A stretch of 64,000 nt of DNA, from positions 878,001 through 942,000 of the forward strand of contig NC_053046.1 in the NCBI RefSeq assembly GCF_003473485.1, written 5' to 3'. This DNA comes from Medicago truncatula (lineage: Eukaryota > Streptophyta > Magnoliopsida > Fabales > Fabaceae). Shown piece after piece: positions 46,793 to 60,415 of the stretch; within the stretch, counting starts at the first letter, position 1, and every line of letters begins with the position of its first letter. A model generated the notes under the pieces. The model searched no databases. It worked only from the letters and a program-made list of their open reading frames with translations, and was not told the DNA's origin. The position numbers and the translations under genes are program-made.

Positions 46793-46821
46793 TACCCGCG
46801 CTTTACCAGGGGTATCGCTAG
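46793..46821 (+). mobile_element. Helitron-like 3' terminus, decayed
   Basis: TACCCGCGCTTTACCAGGGGTA forms an imperfect hairpin, followed by TCG and CTAG, then T. The body would lie to the left; its 5' end is not identified. Confidence 0.45.
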
Positions 46822-47768
46822 TGAAGTTGTGAAATTAAATTGATATTAAAATTAAATTGATATTAAAATCACTCATACTTTATTTATAGTTAAAAACTTT
46901 TCTTATTAGTCAAATGACATGACCTACAATGTCCATCCTTTACTCGACTATACAGGTAGTGCATGAATTTCCCTTGTTGGGGTGATCATGGTGCTCCATA
47001 TTTTGGCTCTTAGCTTCCAATTTCACGGCATGATCTATTGACAAGGTCACAAACATTATTTATATCTATCGCCTTTTGTGGTTAAGGGTGATATAAAACA
47101 TTTGACCTCGTTGTCCAGTAGAGTTTTGACTTAGTTTGAGATCGTTAAACACACGTTCTTAGTCAATAGACTTGAGAGCAAATCAATTTTCCTTTGCTCT
47201 TATGTCCTAGCTTTTGCATAACCTTCCATTGATTGAAAGTTTTCCTTGCCTAATCATTAATTGTCTATCTATTGATGTCACTTAGAAGGATAATTATTTG
47301 TAGGCGTAAACAAAGATAAACTAGAATTCTCCCAAACTATAGGGAGTAAATTGTATTTAACCCTTTATTCCATACAATCAAAGGTAAACTAGCTATTTGA
47401 AAATTCTTGCAAACACCGTCTTCTCATAATATCGAAGGAGATTCCGTCTTCAATTTTCAGAAACTAACATTTCTCTCCCTCTCTGACATTTTATTAACAT
47501 TTCCCACTCCCCATACTAAAAATAAAAAATTGTGTCTGAAATGCAAGTAAACACGTAGAAAAGTGATAATTAGACAACTTTCTATCCAGAAGTTTTTATT
47601 TTTTTTGTTTTAAGTAAAAAGTTATCCCGTTTTTTATTGTTTAAACTCCTAAGGAAATGGCCAAAATTCTTATGCATAGCCTTGGACCAATTTTGTCTTG
47701 ACTCTAGTCTTGGGTATCCACTTTATAGTTCATTTCATATCATATGATATCTTTCCTCCTTATTGAGT

Positions 47769-50593
47769 ATGGCTATCGAAATGGCAATGACCACCATGTC
47801 CCACACACACAATCGCATAACAACACATCCTCAACTATTAACAACACTTTCATCTTCCACAACACTTTCTCACCTTAAACAAATCCATGCACAAATCCTC
47901 CACTCCAACACAACCCCCGAAAACACCAACACCCTCCTTTCAAAACTCGCTCTTTCTATTTGCACCCTCTCTTCTTCCTCCTCAAGCCTCCACTACGCTC
48001 TCTCCGTTTTCTCCCAAATCCCAAACCCACATACCCATTTCTCCAATCAACTCCTTCGTCATCTCTCTCGCAGTTCCTTCCCTGAAAAGACCATTTTTCT
48101 ATATCATAACCTTAGAGCTATTAACGCTTTCGCTCTTGACCGCTTTAGTTTCCCTTCATTGTTGAAAGCTGTTTCTAAAGTTTCTGCTTTTAATCATGGC
48201 TTGGAGATTCATGGTCTTGCTTCAAAGCTTGGATTCGTTGACGACCCTTTTATTCAAACCGGGTTAATTGCAATGTACGCGTCGTGCCGCCGCATAATGG
48301 ATGCACGGTTACTGTTTGATAAAATGTGTCACCCGGATGCTGTTGCTTGGAATATGATAATTGATGGGTATGCTATATACTAACATTAAGAGCTTATTTC
48401 GATTAACATATTTGAACTTATATACTAACATTAAAAGAAGGGGCATGTTTGGATTGGCTTATTTTAGGTTATCTATTGTCATAAGCACTTGTGGCACTGT
48501 TTAGAAGAACTTATGAAAATAGCATACAACATGTTCACGAGCTGTTTTCAGCTTATTTTCCATAAGCTTTCCAAGATAGTTTATAAAAACAACTTATTGC
48601 TTATATGAAAACAATTTTGACTTTATTTTATATTGTGTTATAGAAATAACTTATTCATAAACGCTTATATGATAAGCACTTACGCCATAGCCTGCATATT
48701 AAGTTGTTTGTCCAATCAAAGCCAAGTACTTCTAAAACTATTTGGGAGAGGTTATGGAAACAACTTATGATTTGTTATTAAGCTGTTTTTGTCTTATTTC
48801 CGTAAGCTATCCATGATAACTTATACGGAAACAATTTGACTTTATTTTATTTTTAGGTATAGGAATAGCTATGTATAAGTACTTATATGATAAGTGTTTA
48901 TAGTATAAGCATTTAATTAAGTTGTTTATCCTTAGAGAGCCTAAATACTCACAAGCATTCAAGTTGTTACTTTTTTTAATAAGATTTTTTTTGAAACAGG
49001 TACTGCCAGAATGGTCATTATGATGATGCTTTAAGGCTCTTTGAAGATATGAGGAGCTCTGATATGAAACCTGATTCTGTTATCCTTTGTACTGTGCTTT
49101 CTGCTTGTGGCCATGCTGGAAATTTAAGCTATGGCAGAACAATTCACGAGTTTGTTAAGGATAATGGTTATGCTATTGACTCACATTTACAGACTGCTCT
49201 CATTAACATGTATGCAAATTGTGGTGCAATGGATTTGGCTAGGAAAATATATGACGGACTCTCATCGAAACATTTGATAGTTTCAACTGCAATGCTTTCT
49301 GGTTATGCAAAACTTGGAATGGTTAAGGATGCTCGTTTCATATTTGACCAAATGATTGAAAGGGACTTGGTGTGTTGGAGTGCCATGATATCTGGTTATG
49401 CTGAAAGTGATCAGCCTCAAGAGGCTCTTAAATTGTTCGATGAAATGCTACAGAAGAGATCAGTGCCTGATCAGATCACAATGTTGAGTGTCATTTCTGC
49501 TTGTTCTCATGTTGGCGCACTTGCTCAAGCAAATTGGATTCATACCTATGTAGATAGAAGTGGTTTTGGAAGAGCTCTATCTGTTAACAATGCACTGATT
49601 GATATGTATGCCAAATGTGGGAACTTGGTCAAAGCAAGAGAGGTATTTGAGAATATGCCTAGAAAAAATGTGATATCTTGGTCCAGTATGATCAATGCAT
49701 TTGCAATGCATGGGAATGCAGATAGTGCTATAAAACTTTTCCGTAGGATGAAAGAAGTAAATATTGAACCCAATGGTGTTACATTTATAGGCGTCCTTTA
49801 TGCTTGCGGTCATGCGGGTTTAGTTGAGGAAGGTGAGAAATTATTTTCATCCATGATTAATGAGCATGGAATCTCTCCGACCCGTGAGCACTATGGTTGC
49901 ATGGTTGACCTGTATTGTCGAGCCAATTTCTTGAGAAAAGCTATTGAGCTTATCGAGACAATGCCTTTTGCGCCAAATGTTATCATTTGGGGATCCCTTA
50001 TGTCTGCTTGTCAAGTTCACGGGGAGGCTGAGTTAGGGGAATTTGCTGCCAAACGGCTTCTTGAGTTAGAGCCTGATCATGATGGAGCCCTTGTGGTTTT
50101 GTCAAACATATATGCCAAAGAAAAAAGGTGGAATGATGTTGGGCTGATCAGGAAATCAATGAGTTATAAAGGTATCTCAAAGGAGAAGGCGTCTAGCAGG
50201 ATTGAAATAAACAATCAGGTGCATATGTTTATGATGGCTGATAGATATCATAAACAGTCAGATGAGATATATGAGAAGTTAGATGAGGTAGTCAGTAAAT
50301 TGAAGTTGGTCGGCTACAAACCTAGTACTTCAGGCATTTTGATTGATTTAGAAGAGGAAGATAAAAAAGAATTGGTTCTATGGCATAGTGAAAAGTTAGC
50401 AGTTTGCTATGGGCTAATTAGTAGGAGGAATGAATCCTGCATTCGCATTGTTAAAAATCTTAGAATATGTGAGGATTGTCATTCCTTTATGAAGTTGGTC
50501 TCGAAGGTGTATCAAATAGAGATTGTTGTAAGAGATAGGACTAGGTTTCACCATTGTAGTGGTGGTATTTGTTCTTGTAGAGACTACTGGTGA
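47769..50593 (+). CDS. Pentatricopeptide repeat protein, PLS class with DYW domain
   Basis: Two exons, 47769-48367 and 49000-50593; 730 residues. Start chosen at ATG 47769; the open frame extends a few codons further only through a TTG. Degenerate 35-residue repeats run from about residue 60 to 540 (for example VVSWSS-type WSSMINAFAMHGNADSAIKL). E/E+ motifs (WGSLMSACQVHGEAELGE) follow, then a C-terminal DYW deaminase domain: HSE at about 662-664, CEDC at about 690-693, and the last three residues DYW. DYW proteins edit specific C residues to U in plastid or mitochondrial RNA. The layout resembles Arabidopsis At4g14820, named from memory. The SRIEINNQVH segment replaces the usual SWIE. The 632-bp intron is unusual for this class. 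Confidence 0.93.
48440..48945. mobile_element. Two foldback MITE-like blocks inside the PPR intron
   Basis: First block about 48440-48715 (GTTTGGATTGGCTTATTTTA to TTGTTTGTCCAATC), second about 48745-48945. Both have CTTATG/CATAAG-rich arms and a shared core ACAATTTTGACTTTATTTTA. Together they make up most of the intron. Confidence 0.6.
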
Positions 50594-51895
50594 TTCATTT
50601 GTATTAGTGAATGGAACTACACTGCTGCATCTCCATTTTTGTCTCTGTCCTGTACATATCATAGCATGTACTGGAACTTACTGAAGGTTCACTGCTACAA
50701 ATTGTCAAAAAAAAAATCTTAATTTTTGGATTCAAAATACTATGAAGTGGCTTGGAGGTAGATAGTCTTGCTCATTGGAAATTTGGCCACGTTATTTACA
50801 GGTATGCCACACCAATCTTGGAATATGGTTCTGAGCAAAGAGTTTATATAACTTAATGGTAGAGGTTTGAGATCTCACGAAGAGAAGTAATGTTCACCAA
50901 TCAAATATCCATTCAAGACTGAGCTTAGTGTTTGTATATGTGAAGCATAGGTCTAAACCTTGGTGAGAGTCAAGAGTTGTCTTAGATGATGACTGGTGAG
51001 TGTGTAGTGCGCGTTTCTCATCCATAATCAAAATAGGCGCAGCCTTAATTGTCAACTGTAGTTTTTCTTTTTTGACCATGCTATTGGTGTGAAGTATCCA
51101 AGTCAAGTTCCACTTGGACCAGCATAATGTTGCTATTGCCAATTATAGTTGGTATAATATAAGAGAGATCGGTGTAAAAAAAGTGTGGAAAAAATAAAAA
51201 TTTTAAAATTTAATAATCATTTAATGTTCTGCTTTGTTTATGGTTGAGAGCTTTGGCAAGATACTTTTGTGATATAATTTTGGTTATTGATTTATGTTGA
51301 CCCTCTTAGTAAAATATTGATCCAACTTGTTTAGTGGGAGTAACTTAAGATCTCACTCAAGGATCTAAAAAACTATATTTAAAGAGTGTGGCTGTCATTT
51401 GTTATTTGTGGAATATCTAACCTAACAATTAAAAAATTCATCAAACGTCACTTTTGACTTACGAAGTACGTTAGCTTCTTTTACATTTTTGAAAAATAAA
51501 AACAGATATGCAGTATTTTGTATCCATGTGAATCATTTGGAGAGGGTACTGTTGTTAAGATAACATGGAAAACAAAGTAGAAGATAACCCAAAATCAGAA
51601 GTGTTTGTGTGTTGAATGACTAAGTTTTGAGAGAGAATGGTTATTGATCATTTTCATGCAGAATATAATTGGGATTCACTTCTGTTGCCAAGAAAGGAAG
51701 CACAAACCATAGAAAGGTAAAAGGAAAAGAAAATAAACAGTTGGTATGAAATAAGAGTCCATAAATATACATACATACAAGAGGACAAAATGAAAAAGCA
51801 TAACCACAAAAAAGGTAATTAAACATTTATTTCAACCATACCAAAAACGGAGTGATGGTGTGTCCTATTCCAACCTTTCCAATCTCCTCTGTTTT
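50594..51895. other. 3' flank and spacer
   Basis: PPR gene 3' UTR, then AT-rich sequence. I see no gene or clear repeat. Confidence 0.5.
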
Positions 51896-52231
51896 TTATT
51901 CACCACCTACTTGGGAAGTGGAAGTTGACCTCGTACTGTGTTTGTTTGATGAAGACAACTCAGTTGACCTTCTCCTGAGTATCTGTCTCATACCATCAGC
52001 AACACAAACTGCAGGATTTGATTTAATCTTACGACAGAACAACATGTGAGCTTTTATTGCTTCTTCCATTGCAAATGTCTTTTTCCCTCTAATAGCTTCA
52101 TCTCTAACAGCTTCTGAACACAACCCACATAACCATTTTCCATCAAATTTTGACTTCACTTCACTGATGTAGTCTTGAGTGCAATCCTCTTTCAAGCCGC
52201 AACACTCACACTTCGCTGATTCGATTTCCAT
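51896..52231 (-). CDS. DUF1677 family protein
   Basis: Single exon, 111 residues, starting MEIESAKCECCGLKEDC. Two Cys pairs, CECC at about 8-11 and CGLC at about 35-38 (in KWLCGLCSEAVRDEAIRG), plus a later HMLFCR, are the conserved pattern of plant DUF1677 proteins and suggest zinc binding. The C-terminus is Ser/Thr/Arg-rich and probably disordered. Function unknown; the family is plant-specific. On the minus strand, a TATA-like region lies in the AT-rich stretch upstream near 52260-52290. Confidence 0.88.
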   Translation of the reverse strand: MEIESAKCECCGLKEDCTQDYISEVKSKFDGKWLCGLCSEAVRDEAIRGKKTFAMEEAIKAHMLFCRKIKSNPAVCVADGMRQILRRRSTELSSSNKHSTRSTSTSQVGGE

Positions 52232-52770
52232 ATCGAATGAAAAAAGCCGTTGGTATCTTATCTAAGGTTGAAGTTTTTATAAGGATGAGAATATTTGAAT
52301 GAAGAAGAACGACAGAATATTGCAACCCACGTGTTAGTTAGTTATTTTGGTTGGATTCAAGTTCAATGATGAGTGATGACAAAGAAGGGTTTTATTTATA
52401 TCTGGTATGTTGCTGAGTTTTCTAATTTGGGATTGATTGTGTTGTTAGTTGGTCCTTCAAGCACAAGCAAGTGTTTGTTGTTCAACAAGAGCTTTTATGG
52501 TGTTTGAAATGAGAGAAAAAGAGGTGCAATTATGCAAAAATGTAAGTAGGGAAGAGTGTAATAATTTCTTCCATGTTCTAAGGTACGTGGGGGCTATGGA
52601 TAATAAGACGAGGCATGTTGGAGGGGCCTTCTTTTTGGCCCTCCTTACCATGGAATGCCCAAATTGTTGTCAAATACTACTACTACTCTGTCTTTTTTAT
52701 AAGGATTAACAAATAGACTATTTTTAGTTTCTGATTATAACAAACATCAACCAATTTTTAAGAATATTAA

Positions 52771-53148
52771 CCGGGTAATAGTCACTTTGGTTGAATTTGT
52801 AACAAGTAATCACAATAGTCTTTCAATCTATCGAAATTCTGAAATAGTTCCTGAGTGTACACTCTGTTGGTCAAAATAGTAATTGACGCTAAAATAATCC
52901 TTCAATTCTCAAAATAAATCTTTTCATACCGGAAACGATATGACAGTAAATAAGTATTTGTAAAATTGATATGACAAAAAATAAATATATTGAATGACTA
53001 ATATGACAATATTAACAAAATATTTTATTGTGAGAGACTATTTTGATAAATAAAGTGTACAATCAAAGACTATTTTAAAATTTCGATACATTGAGGGACG
53101 ATTGTGACTAATATTTACACATTCAGGAACCAAAATGACTATTACTCC
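52771..53148. mobile_element. MITE with long TIRs (about 95 bp)
   Basis: The left end CCGGGTAATAGTCACTTTGG is mirrored by the right end (inward: GGAGTAATAGTCATTTTGGT), with homology continuing through CAATAGTC, TATCGAAATT and GTGTACA. Flanked by AATATTAA at 52763-52770 and 53149-53156. 378 bp, no transposase. Confidence 0.75.
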
Positions 53149-55179
53149 AATATTAATTTGAGTATAGAATTTATTTTAGGGTTTAATTGATATACACACG
53201 TTGTAAAAAAAATTATATGCTAAAAAGTGTTTAAATGTGTTGAACTCAAATATACAAGGATTTATAACCTTTCCACTACGAAAAAAAAAAAAATCTAACT
53301 ATGTAACCTTTCTCAAATGTATCTCCCTTAACTGCTAAGAAAATGAACAATCTCCTAACTCCATAACATGAACTGTCTACAAAGGACCAACAGGAAGGGT
53401 GGAATTGAGCTTTGAGGTGGGGGGGCCGCTTATAATATGAGTGAATAATTGCTATACTTGTCTCTACGTTCAAAATGTTCATTTATTTATCAGATCATAA
53501 CATGTGTTCATTGATTTTATATTTTCGCAAGAAGAAATAGAAAAGTAAAGCATTTTGTTGAAAATTTGTTCTTCAATCTTGATGATTTAGGTTTGATACT
53601 CAGACATATGGGAAGATAAAAACATTTTTTTTATTGATTAAAATTCATATGGATCTCACTAAATTATGTGAAACTCTAACGGCAAAATATAAGGTGTTTG
53701 TGGTGTATGTTGTTATCACTTTAAATAATAGTAATGAAAAAATAAAAATCTAACTCTTTGTTGATTTCTTATCGTATTAGGTTGGAGTTCTAATTGGGGG
53801 TGCCCAAACTCATTTTCATAGCTCATATACATATCATTTTAGTTTATACAACCACTTTCTTCTATTTTCCTTTCTTTCTTTATTTTTTTAACTTTTCCAT
53901 TTACTTTTCCAACTATCGACAAATCTACTTTATAAAACTGAGATGAGACAAGAACATGTTAATGTTGCGTAGTTGTTTTAGATATAAGAATCGTATGCCT
54001 ATTCTTTTTTCTTTTTTTTAATTATTGATCTATGATCTTAGTTAATACGTTTCTAAGCTTTCAATTTGTCTTCCTATTACTTGACTATGATCTTCTAATA
54101 ATCCTTTATTTATTTTCTAGATTCCAATGTTAAAGAAGAGAAAACTATGAGAAACTCTTAGAACGTTGCATCATAGACTGGTCTTGTTTGTTTGGTTACC
54201 TTAATTATATATATTCTATGAATGTTGACTAATATAATTAATATAATGATTTTTCTTATAGTGGCCATGTAATGGTTCATGCCCATTAGCTTAATTTACT
54301 TAATAATGTAAGGAAGGTCCTATCATATCATAATCAATAAAAAGCTTGAAGCAAACATCATTGACTACACGGCTAAGCAAACATCATATGTATGTAAATT
54401 TTAATCCTTTTCTCTTTGTATAGTCCTTTTCTTAATTATTGTCTGATAGTGCTTATATTCATGGTCATTATGAGAGTGTATCATCAGAGTTTTATGAGAA
54501 AAATCCATAAAGATTATAGTTTTGAATCTGGAAATAGCTCTTTTCTTGACGGTTCTCCACTGATTGTGACAAAACAGACCCATATGTGCGGTCTTCAGTC
54601 AATGAATGGAGATAGTATACATGTTTGAAGAAAGAATCATATTTCATACAAAACATTGTTAATATTCACTGAATCTTTGCAAAATTAAGGTAGAATTAGG
54701 GTAGTGATACCCTTTATATAAAATTTGTTTAATATTGTAATTTATTTTAAAATGTGACATGGTTGATGAGGGTGTATACTCAACAAAACTACATGAATAT
54801 TATTGTGTTCGCTTTATATAAATTAATTGGTTCCTGACATTCATATATTAAGTTCCTTAATAAATGATCTATATACAGAATAATAATGGAATCACCCACT
54901 TGAGATGGATCTAGAAAACTACTACTAAACAAGAGACGGAAAATTATCATAAGATCCATTTAAATTTTTTACTATATTTTTTTTACGAAACTACTCCTAA
55001 TTATTTAAAATCTTTTTATTATGCAATCCAAAATAATTTGATGAGTATATAATTTATAGGAAACCAAAAATATATGATGAGAAGATAAACTAATAAAATT
55101 TAAAGGTACCACCACCCTCAATTCGATTATAATCATATGTTATTGTTTGATGAAACATAACTGTTACTTATTTGTTAGA

Positions 55180-55450
55180 TTATTAAAAAGGGACGTTGGC
55201 TTATTTGGCTCTCAACTTTATGGGTGTTGTGGAAGGTTCGGAATGAGAAGACTTTTAATGGGAGAAATTTTGATGTGGAAGAGATAGTGGAGGAGATCAA
55301 GGTGTTGTCTTGGAGGTGGTTTTTGAGTAGAACTAATATCCCAGTGTGCCTTTTCTTTGAGTGGAGTTGGAATCCGATTTTGTGTCTTGGGAGAGAAGGG
55401 AGGAGGTAGGCGTGGCTGGAATTTTGGGCGTGTTTTAGCAGAGCTCCAAT
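55180..55450 (+). mobile_element. LINE ORF2 C-terminal remnant
   Basis: A frame reading LWKVRNEKTFNGRNFDVEEI, then VEEIKVLSWRWFLSRTN and CLFFEWSWNP, matches the last part of plant L1 ORF2 (W..RN...FN..., EEIK..SW.W). It is truncated on both sides. Confidence 0.7.
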
Positions 55451-55519
55451 CTTAAATATAAGAAAATGTAATAACTTTGATGATGCAAATTCTAAAATAC
55501 CCATAAAGTCATATACATA

Positions 55520-55697
55520 TTACTCCATCCGGTCATATATATAGGAAATATTTGACTTTTTTGATTCATTCAATAAATGATGTATTTGGTCTATATTCTA
55601 TACTAGATACATCAATTACTCAATGAATCTAAAATTAATGCTGAAATTAATTTTATTTTTTAATTAATACTATTTTTTTCAATTAAAACTATGGAGG
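55520..55697. mobile_element. Decayed Stowaway MITE
   Basis: TACTCCATCCGGTCATATAT at the left, TTCATTCAATAAATGATGTA inside with its inverted partner near 55615, and a degraded right end (CTATGGAGGTATTA). Confidence 0.55.
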
Positions 55698-55922
55698 TAT
55701 TACAAGTTACAAGCTACAAGCCTATCAAAACCTCCTACAAGTACATTTTTTTTGGTAATATGATACCAAACCAATTGAAACACATAATAATATTTGAAAT
55801 ATATTATCAAATAAAAAACTATAGTTATTAACACATTTTGATCAAATTTGGGGGGGGGGGCAAAAGAGCAACAATTCAATTGAATAAGAGAAAGCCGACG
55901 AGTATTACCAAACAATGCACTA

Positions 55923-55999
55923 AGCCCAAAACCCGTAAGCCCAAAAGGTTTAACCTGAATATATAACACAGCTTCATCTTTCATTCTAACATTAGGGTT
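55923..55999 (+). promoter_or_regulatory. Site II and telo-box promoter of the eS1 gene
   Basis: Two AGCCCA (TGGGCT on the other strand) site II elements at 55923-55928 and 55938-55943, a TATA-like AATATATAAC at 55958-55967, and the telo-box TTAGGGTT at 55992-55999. This set is known for plant ribosomal-protein promoters, where TCP and telo-box factors tie expression to cell growth. Confidence 0.7.
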
Positions 56000-56056
56000 T
56001 CAGGTTTTGTGCATTTCTTCGACTGTCAGCAGCAGCAGCACCTCGAGAGCACAATC

Positions 56057-58301
<2,245 letters not shown>

Positions 58302-58662
58302 TCCATTTCATAATGCATTTTTGTTTGTTTAGGATGCTTCTCCTGCTTTTACCGATATTTATTCCAAAGTTTTGTTGTTGACTTGAATGTTTTTTTACTG
58401 TAATTTAAATCTGGATTTTTGGCATGTCATTTTCTAGTAATGGTATGGTATTTTAGACCTAAGCGTAAGAAGCACCTATTAATGCCTCTATTGTCTTTTT
58501 ACTTTGCTTGGCTCTTATTTTGATTCTTAACTAGGCAAACAATGCATTTTTATTTTCTATGTTACAAACATCAAATATAAAAAATTGGAACAATAAAAAT
58601 AGATTCAACTTTGGCTTTACTTGATTGTAATGGTATTTGTCATATTTTGTGCTTTGTTTAAA

Positions 58663-58899
58663 TCACATTACATTTTGGATAACTTCTACAAACTCTACTG
58701 AAGAAATAGGGCATCCTGTTAGACTGTTTTGGCCAGGGCTTGCAGATCCTTCTGAACTCATTTCATTCATTACTGATGAATCCTGGTTGTTCCCCATTTC
58801 GTGAGTTCCACCTGCTTGTAGTTCCTCCTTGTAGTTTCTGCTTGAATATGAATCTCTTTGACAAAAATCAGTTATAACAAGCTTTTGCATATTACACAA
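58663..58899 (-). pseudogene. Unrecognised C-terminal protein fragment
   Basis: An open frame (SSRNYKEELQAGGTHEMGNN ... CPISSVEFVEVIQNVM) with protein-like composition, Ser/Glu-rich and not low-complexity. No matching upstream exon seen on the minus strand. It could be a last exon or a gene relic. TTATAACAAGCTTTTG occurs both at its upstream edge (58871) and again near 58999. Confidence 0.3.
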
Positions 58900-59593
58900 G
58901 ATTCATTCGTTCAAGGTTCCTCCGTGAATATTACAAGATTTTGGCAACCGATTTTGCTCAAGTCTATCTATATAAGTCAGCCAACTCAAATTTTCAAGTT
59001 ATAACAAGCTTTTGACTCCATTTTATTTGCATGTCGCTGAAAACAGACTAACATTGAGTTTAAATTTGTTGGAGAACATCGAATTTCCAGTTAGTCTTCC
59101 ATGATGATAGACATAGTTTGAATAAAGATCATCTTGTTTTCTAAACGAATATGAACATCTAATTTCTTTTTTTCAACGACAGAGGTAAGAACCATCATAT
59201 GCATCAGTAGTCTCAATATCCATCATTAGTTTATGTTTAACACAATGAATTGAATTCCAATTTTCTATTTCAAGGTAGAGGAAATTTGATTTTGACATTC
59301 AAAAGATATTACAGCGAATGATAGATTGGAAAGAATTAGACATAGGAAGCCATCCAAATTTGGTCATGCTCTGCTTGCAAGACAGAAAATCCTGTGCAGC
59401 AAAATATGTTAGATTGGGCAATACAGAGGGCTGCATTTCAATAGTCTTTTAAAATCCACCAAATAAGCAAAAGCTAAAAAGCATATACAACTTAAATAAT
59501 AGATGTCATAGAGATGGAGAACACATCATCTATCTTAATGTGTGTGATTTTGTCATAGGGTGAAAATTCTCCTATATTTTCCAAACAATTGAA

Positions 59594-60166
59594 TCATAGT
59601 TGGGGATCAGTAAAGAGAACACTGGAGATGATCATATCTCTACTTTTTCCTTTCATGACCAAATATTTCCTAAGAACTCCCTCTTTTTGGAAACCAGCTT
59701 TCTCCAAAACTCTTTGAGACCCAGCATTTTCCACATCAACAAGAGCTTCAAGCCTTTCCAAGTAAGACAACTCACAGAATGCAACCTTAACCACTTGTTT
59801 CACAACACAAGTGGCAACCCCTTTACCCCAATATTTAGAGCCTAGAACATAGCCAAGTTCTGCACATTTGTTCCTGGATTTATCACCAGGTGAACTCGAG
59901 GATAGAGAAACACACCCAATTGCACGATCATTGATGCATATTGCTTTGCACCATAGAAACTTGGTAGCAATATTTTCAATGAAGTTGATGCCATCATCCT
60001 TGCTGGTGTAGAGTTCCCAAGAGCAGAACTTGGCCACTTTTTCATCAGTTGTCCATATCATGAGATCATCAAGGTCAGAAAGATTAAGGGGTCGGAGTGT
60101 GATTTGGGTTAGATCAATTCTCTCTTCTTTGGCACCTGGTTTGGAAGAAATAGAAGTTATCTCCAT
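59594..60166 (-). CDS. GNAT acetyltransferase (RimJ/RimL type), copy 1
   Basis: Single exon, 190 residues, beginning MEITSISSKPGAKEERIDLT. The ITLRPLNLSDLDDLMIW start of the domain, YVLGSKYWGKGVAT (the Q/R-x-x-G-x-G/A acetyl-CoA loop region) near residue 110-120, LEALVDVENAGSQRVLEKAG and FQKEGVLRKYL form the full Acetyltransf_3 pattern. Such proteins move an acetyl group from acetyl-CoA to an amine; the plant clade's substrates are mostly unknown. It is followed on the right by two paralogues in the same orientation with similar upstream regions. Confidence 0.9.
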   Translation of the reverse strand: MEITSISSKPGAKEERIDLTQITLRPLNLSDLDDLMIWTTDEKVAKFCSWELYTSKDDGINFIENIATKFLWCKAICINDRAIGCVSLSSSSPGDKSRNKCAELGYVLGSKYWGKGVATCVVKQVVKVAFCELSYLERLEALVDVENAGSQRVLEKAGFQKEGVLRKYLVMKGKSRDMIISSVLFTDPQL

Positions 60167-60258
60167 CTCAACACTTGTTTCTTTCTTTTTTTAGTGCTTA
60201 CTCTTGTGTTTTCTTTTATCTTGGTTAATTTGGATGCATTAAAGTGTTGAATTTTAGG

Positions 60259-60415
60259 CTATTTATATAGGTCATGGAAATGAAAAAAAGGACAAGTAGA
60301 GTTAAAGGAAGTTGCACGGAAGAAGGTATCAAGCAAGAAAAAGGTAGTAAATAGTAAGGGATTTCAAGGCTGCTTTATGTCTCTGCCTGCCATGGTTGAC
60401 TTGAATATGCATTAA
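60259..60415 (-). promoter_or_regulatory. Promoter of GNAT copy 1
   Basis: TATA box CCTATATAAATAGC on the minus strand (about 60258-60271), about 95 bp before the start codon. Upstream are blocks shared with copy 2: AAGTTGCACGGAAGAA, TTTCAAGGCTGCTT, TGTCTCTGCCT and TTGACTTGAATATGCATTAA (plus-strand reading). Confidence 0.65.

Larger units (their letters stand above)
43025..47768. other. Large spacer with an orphan TATA box and repeats
   Basis: No protein gene recognised in 4.7 kb. Includes a TATA-like promoter at 43927, a 26-bp A run near 44249, the repeat at 46160-46400 and a Helitron-like end at 46793. The frame at 45586-45789 resembles nothing I know. Confidence 0.5.
52232..55922. other. 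Spacer with MITE and LINE debris
   Basis: No gene recognised. Contains the long-TIR MITE at 52771, a LINE remnant at 55180 and a decayed Stowaway at 55520. 53600-55100 is plain AT-rich sequence. Confidence 0.5.

Noticed and set aside
47763-47768. TTG as start of the PPR protein
   Set aside because: Nuclear plant genes start at ATG; ATG 47769 is in frame directly after it.
49546-49813. Minus-strand frames inside the PPR gene
   Set aside because: Shadows of the sense coding frame.
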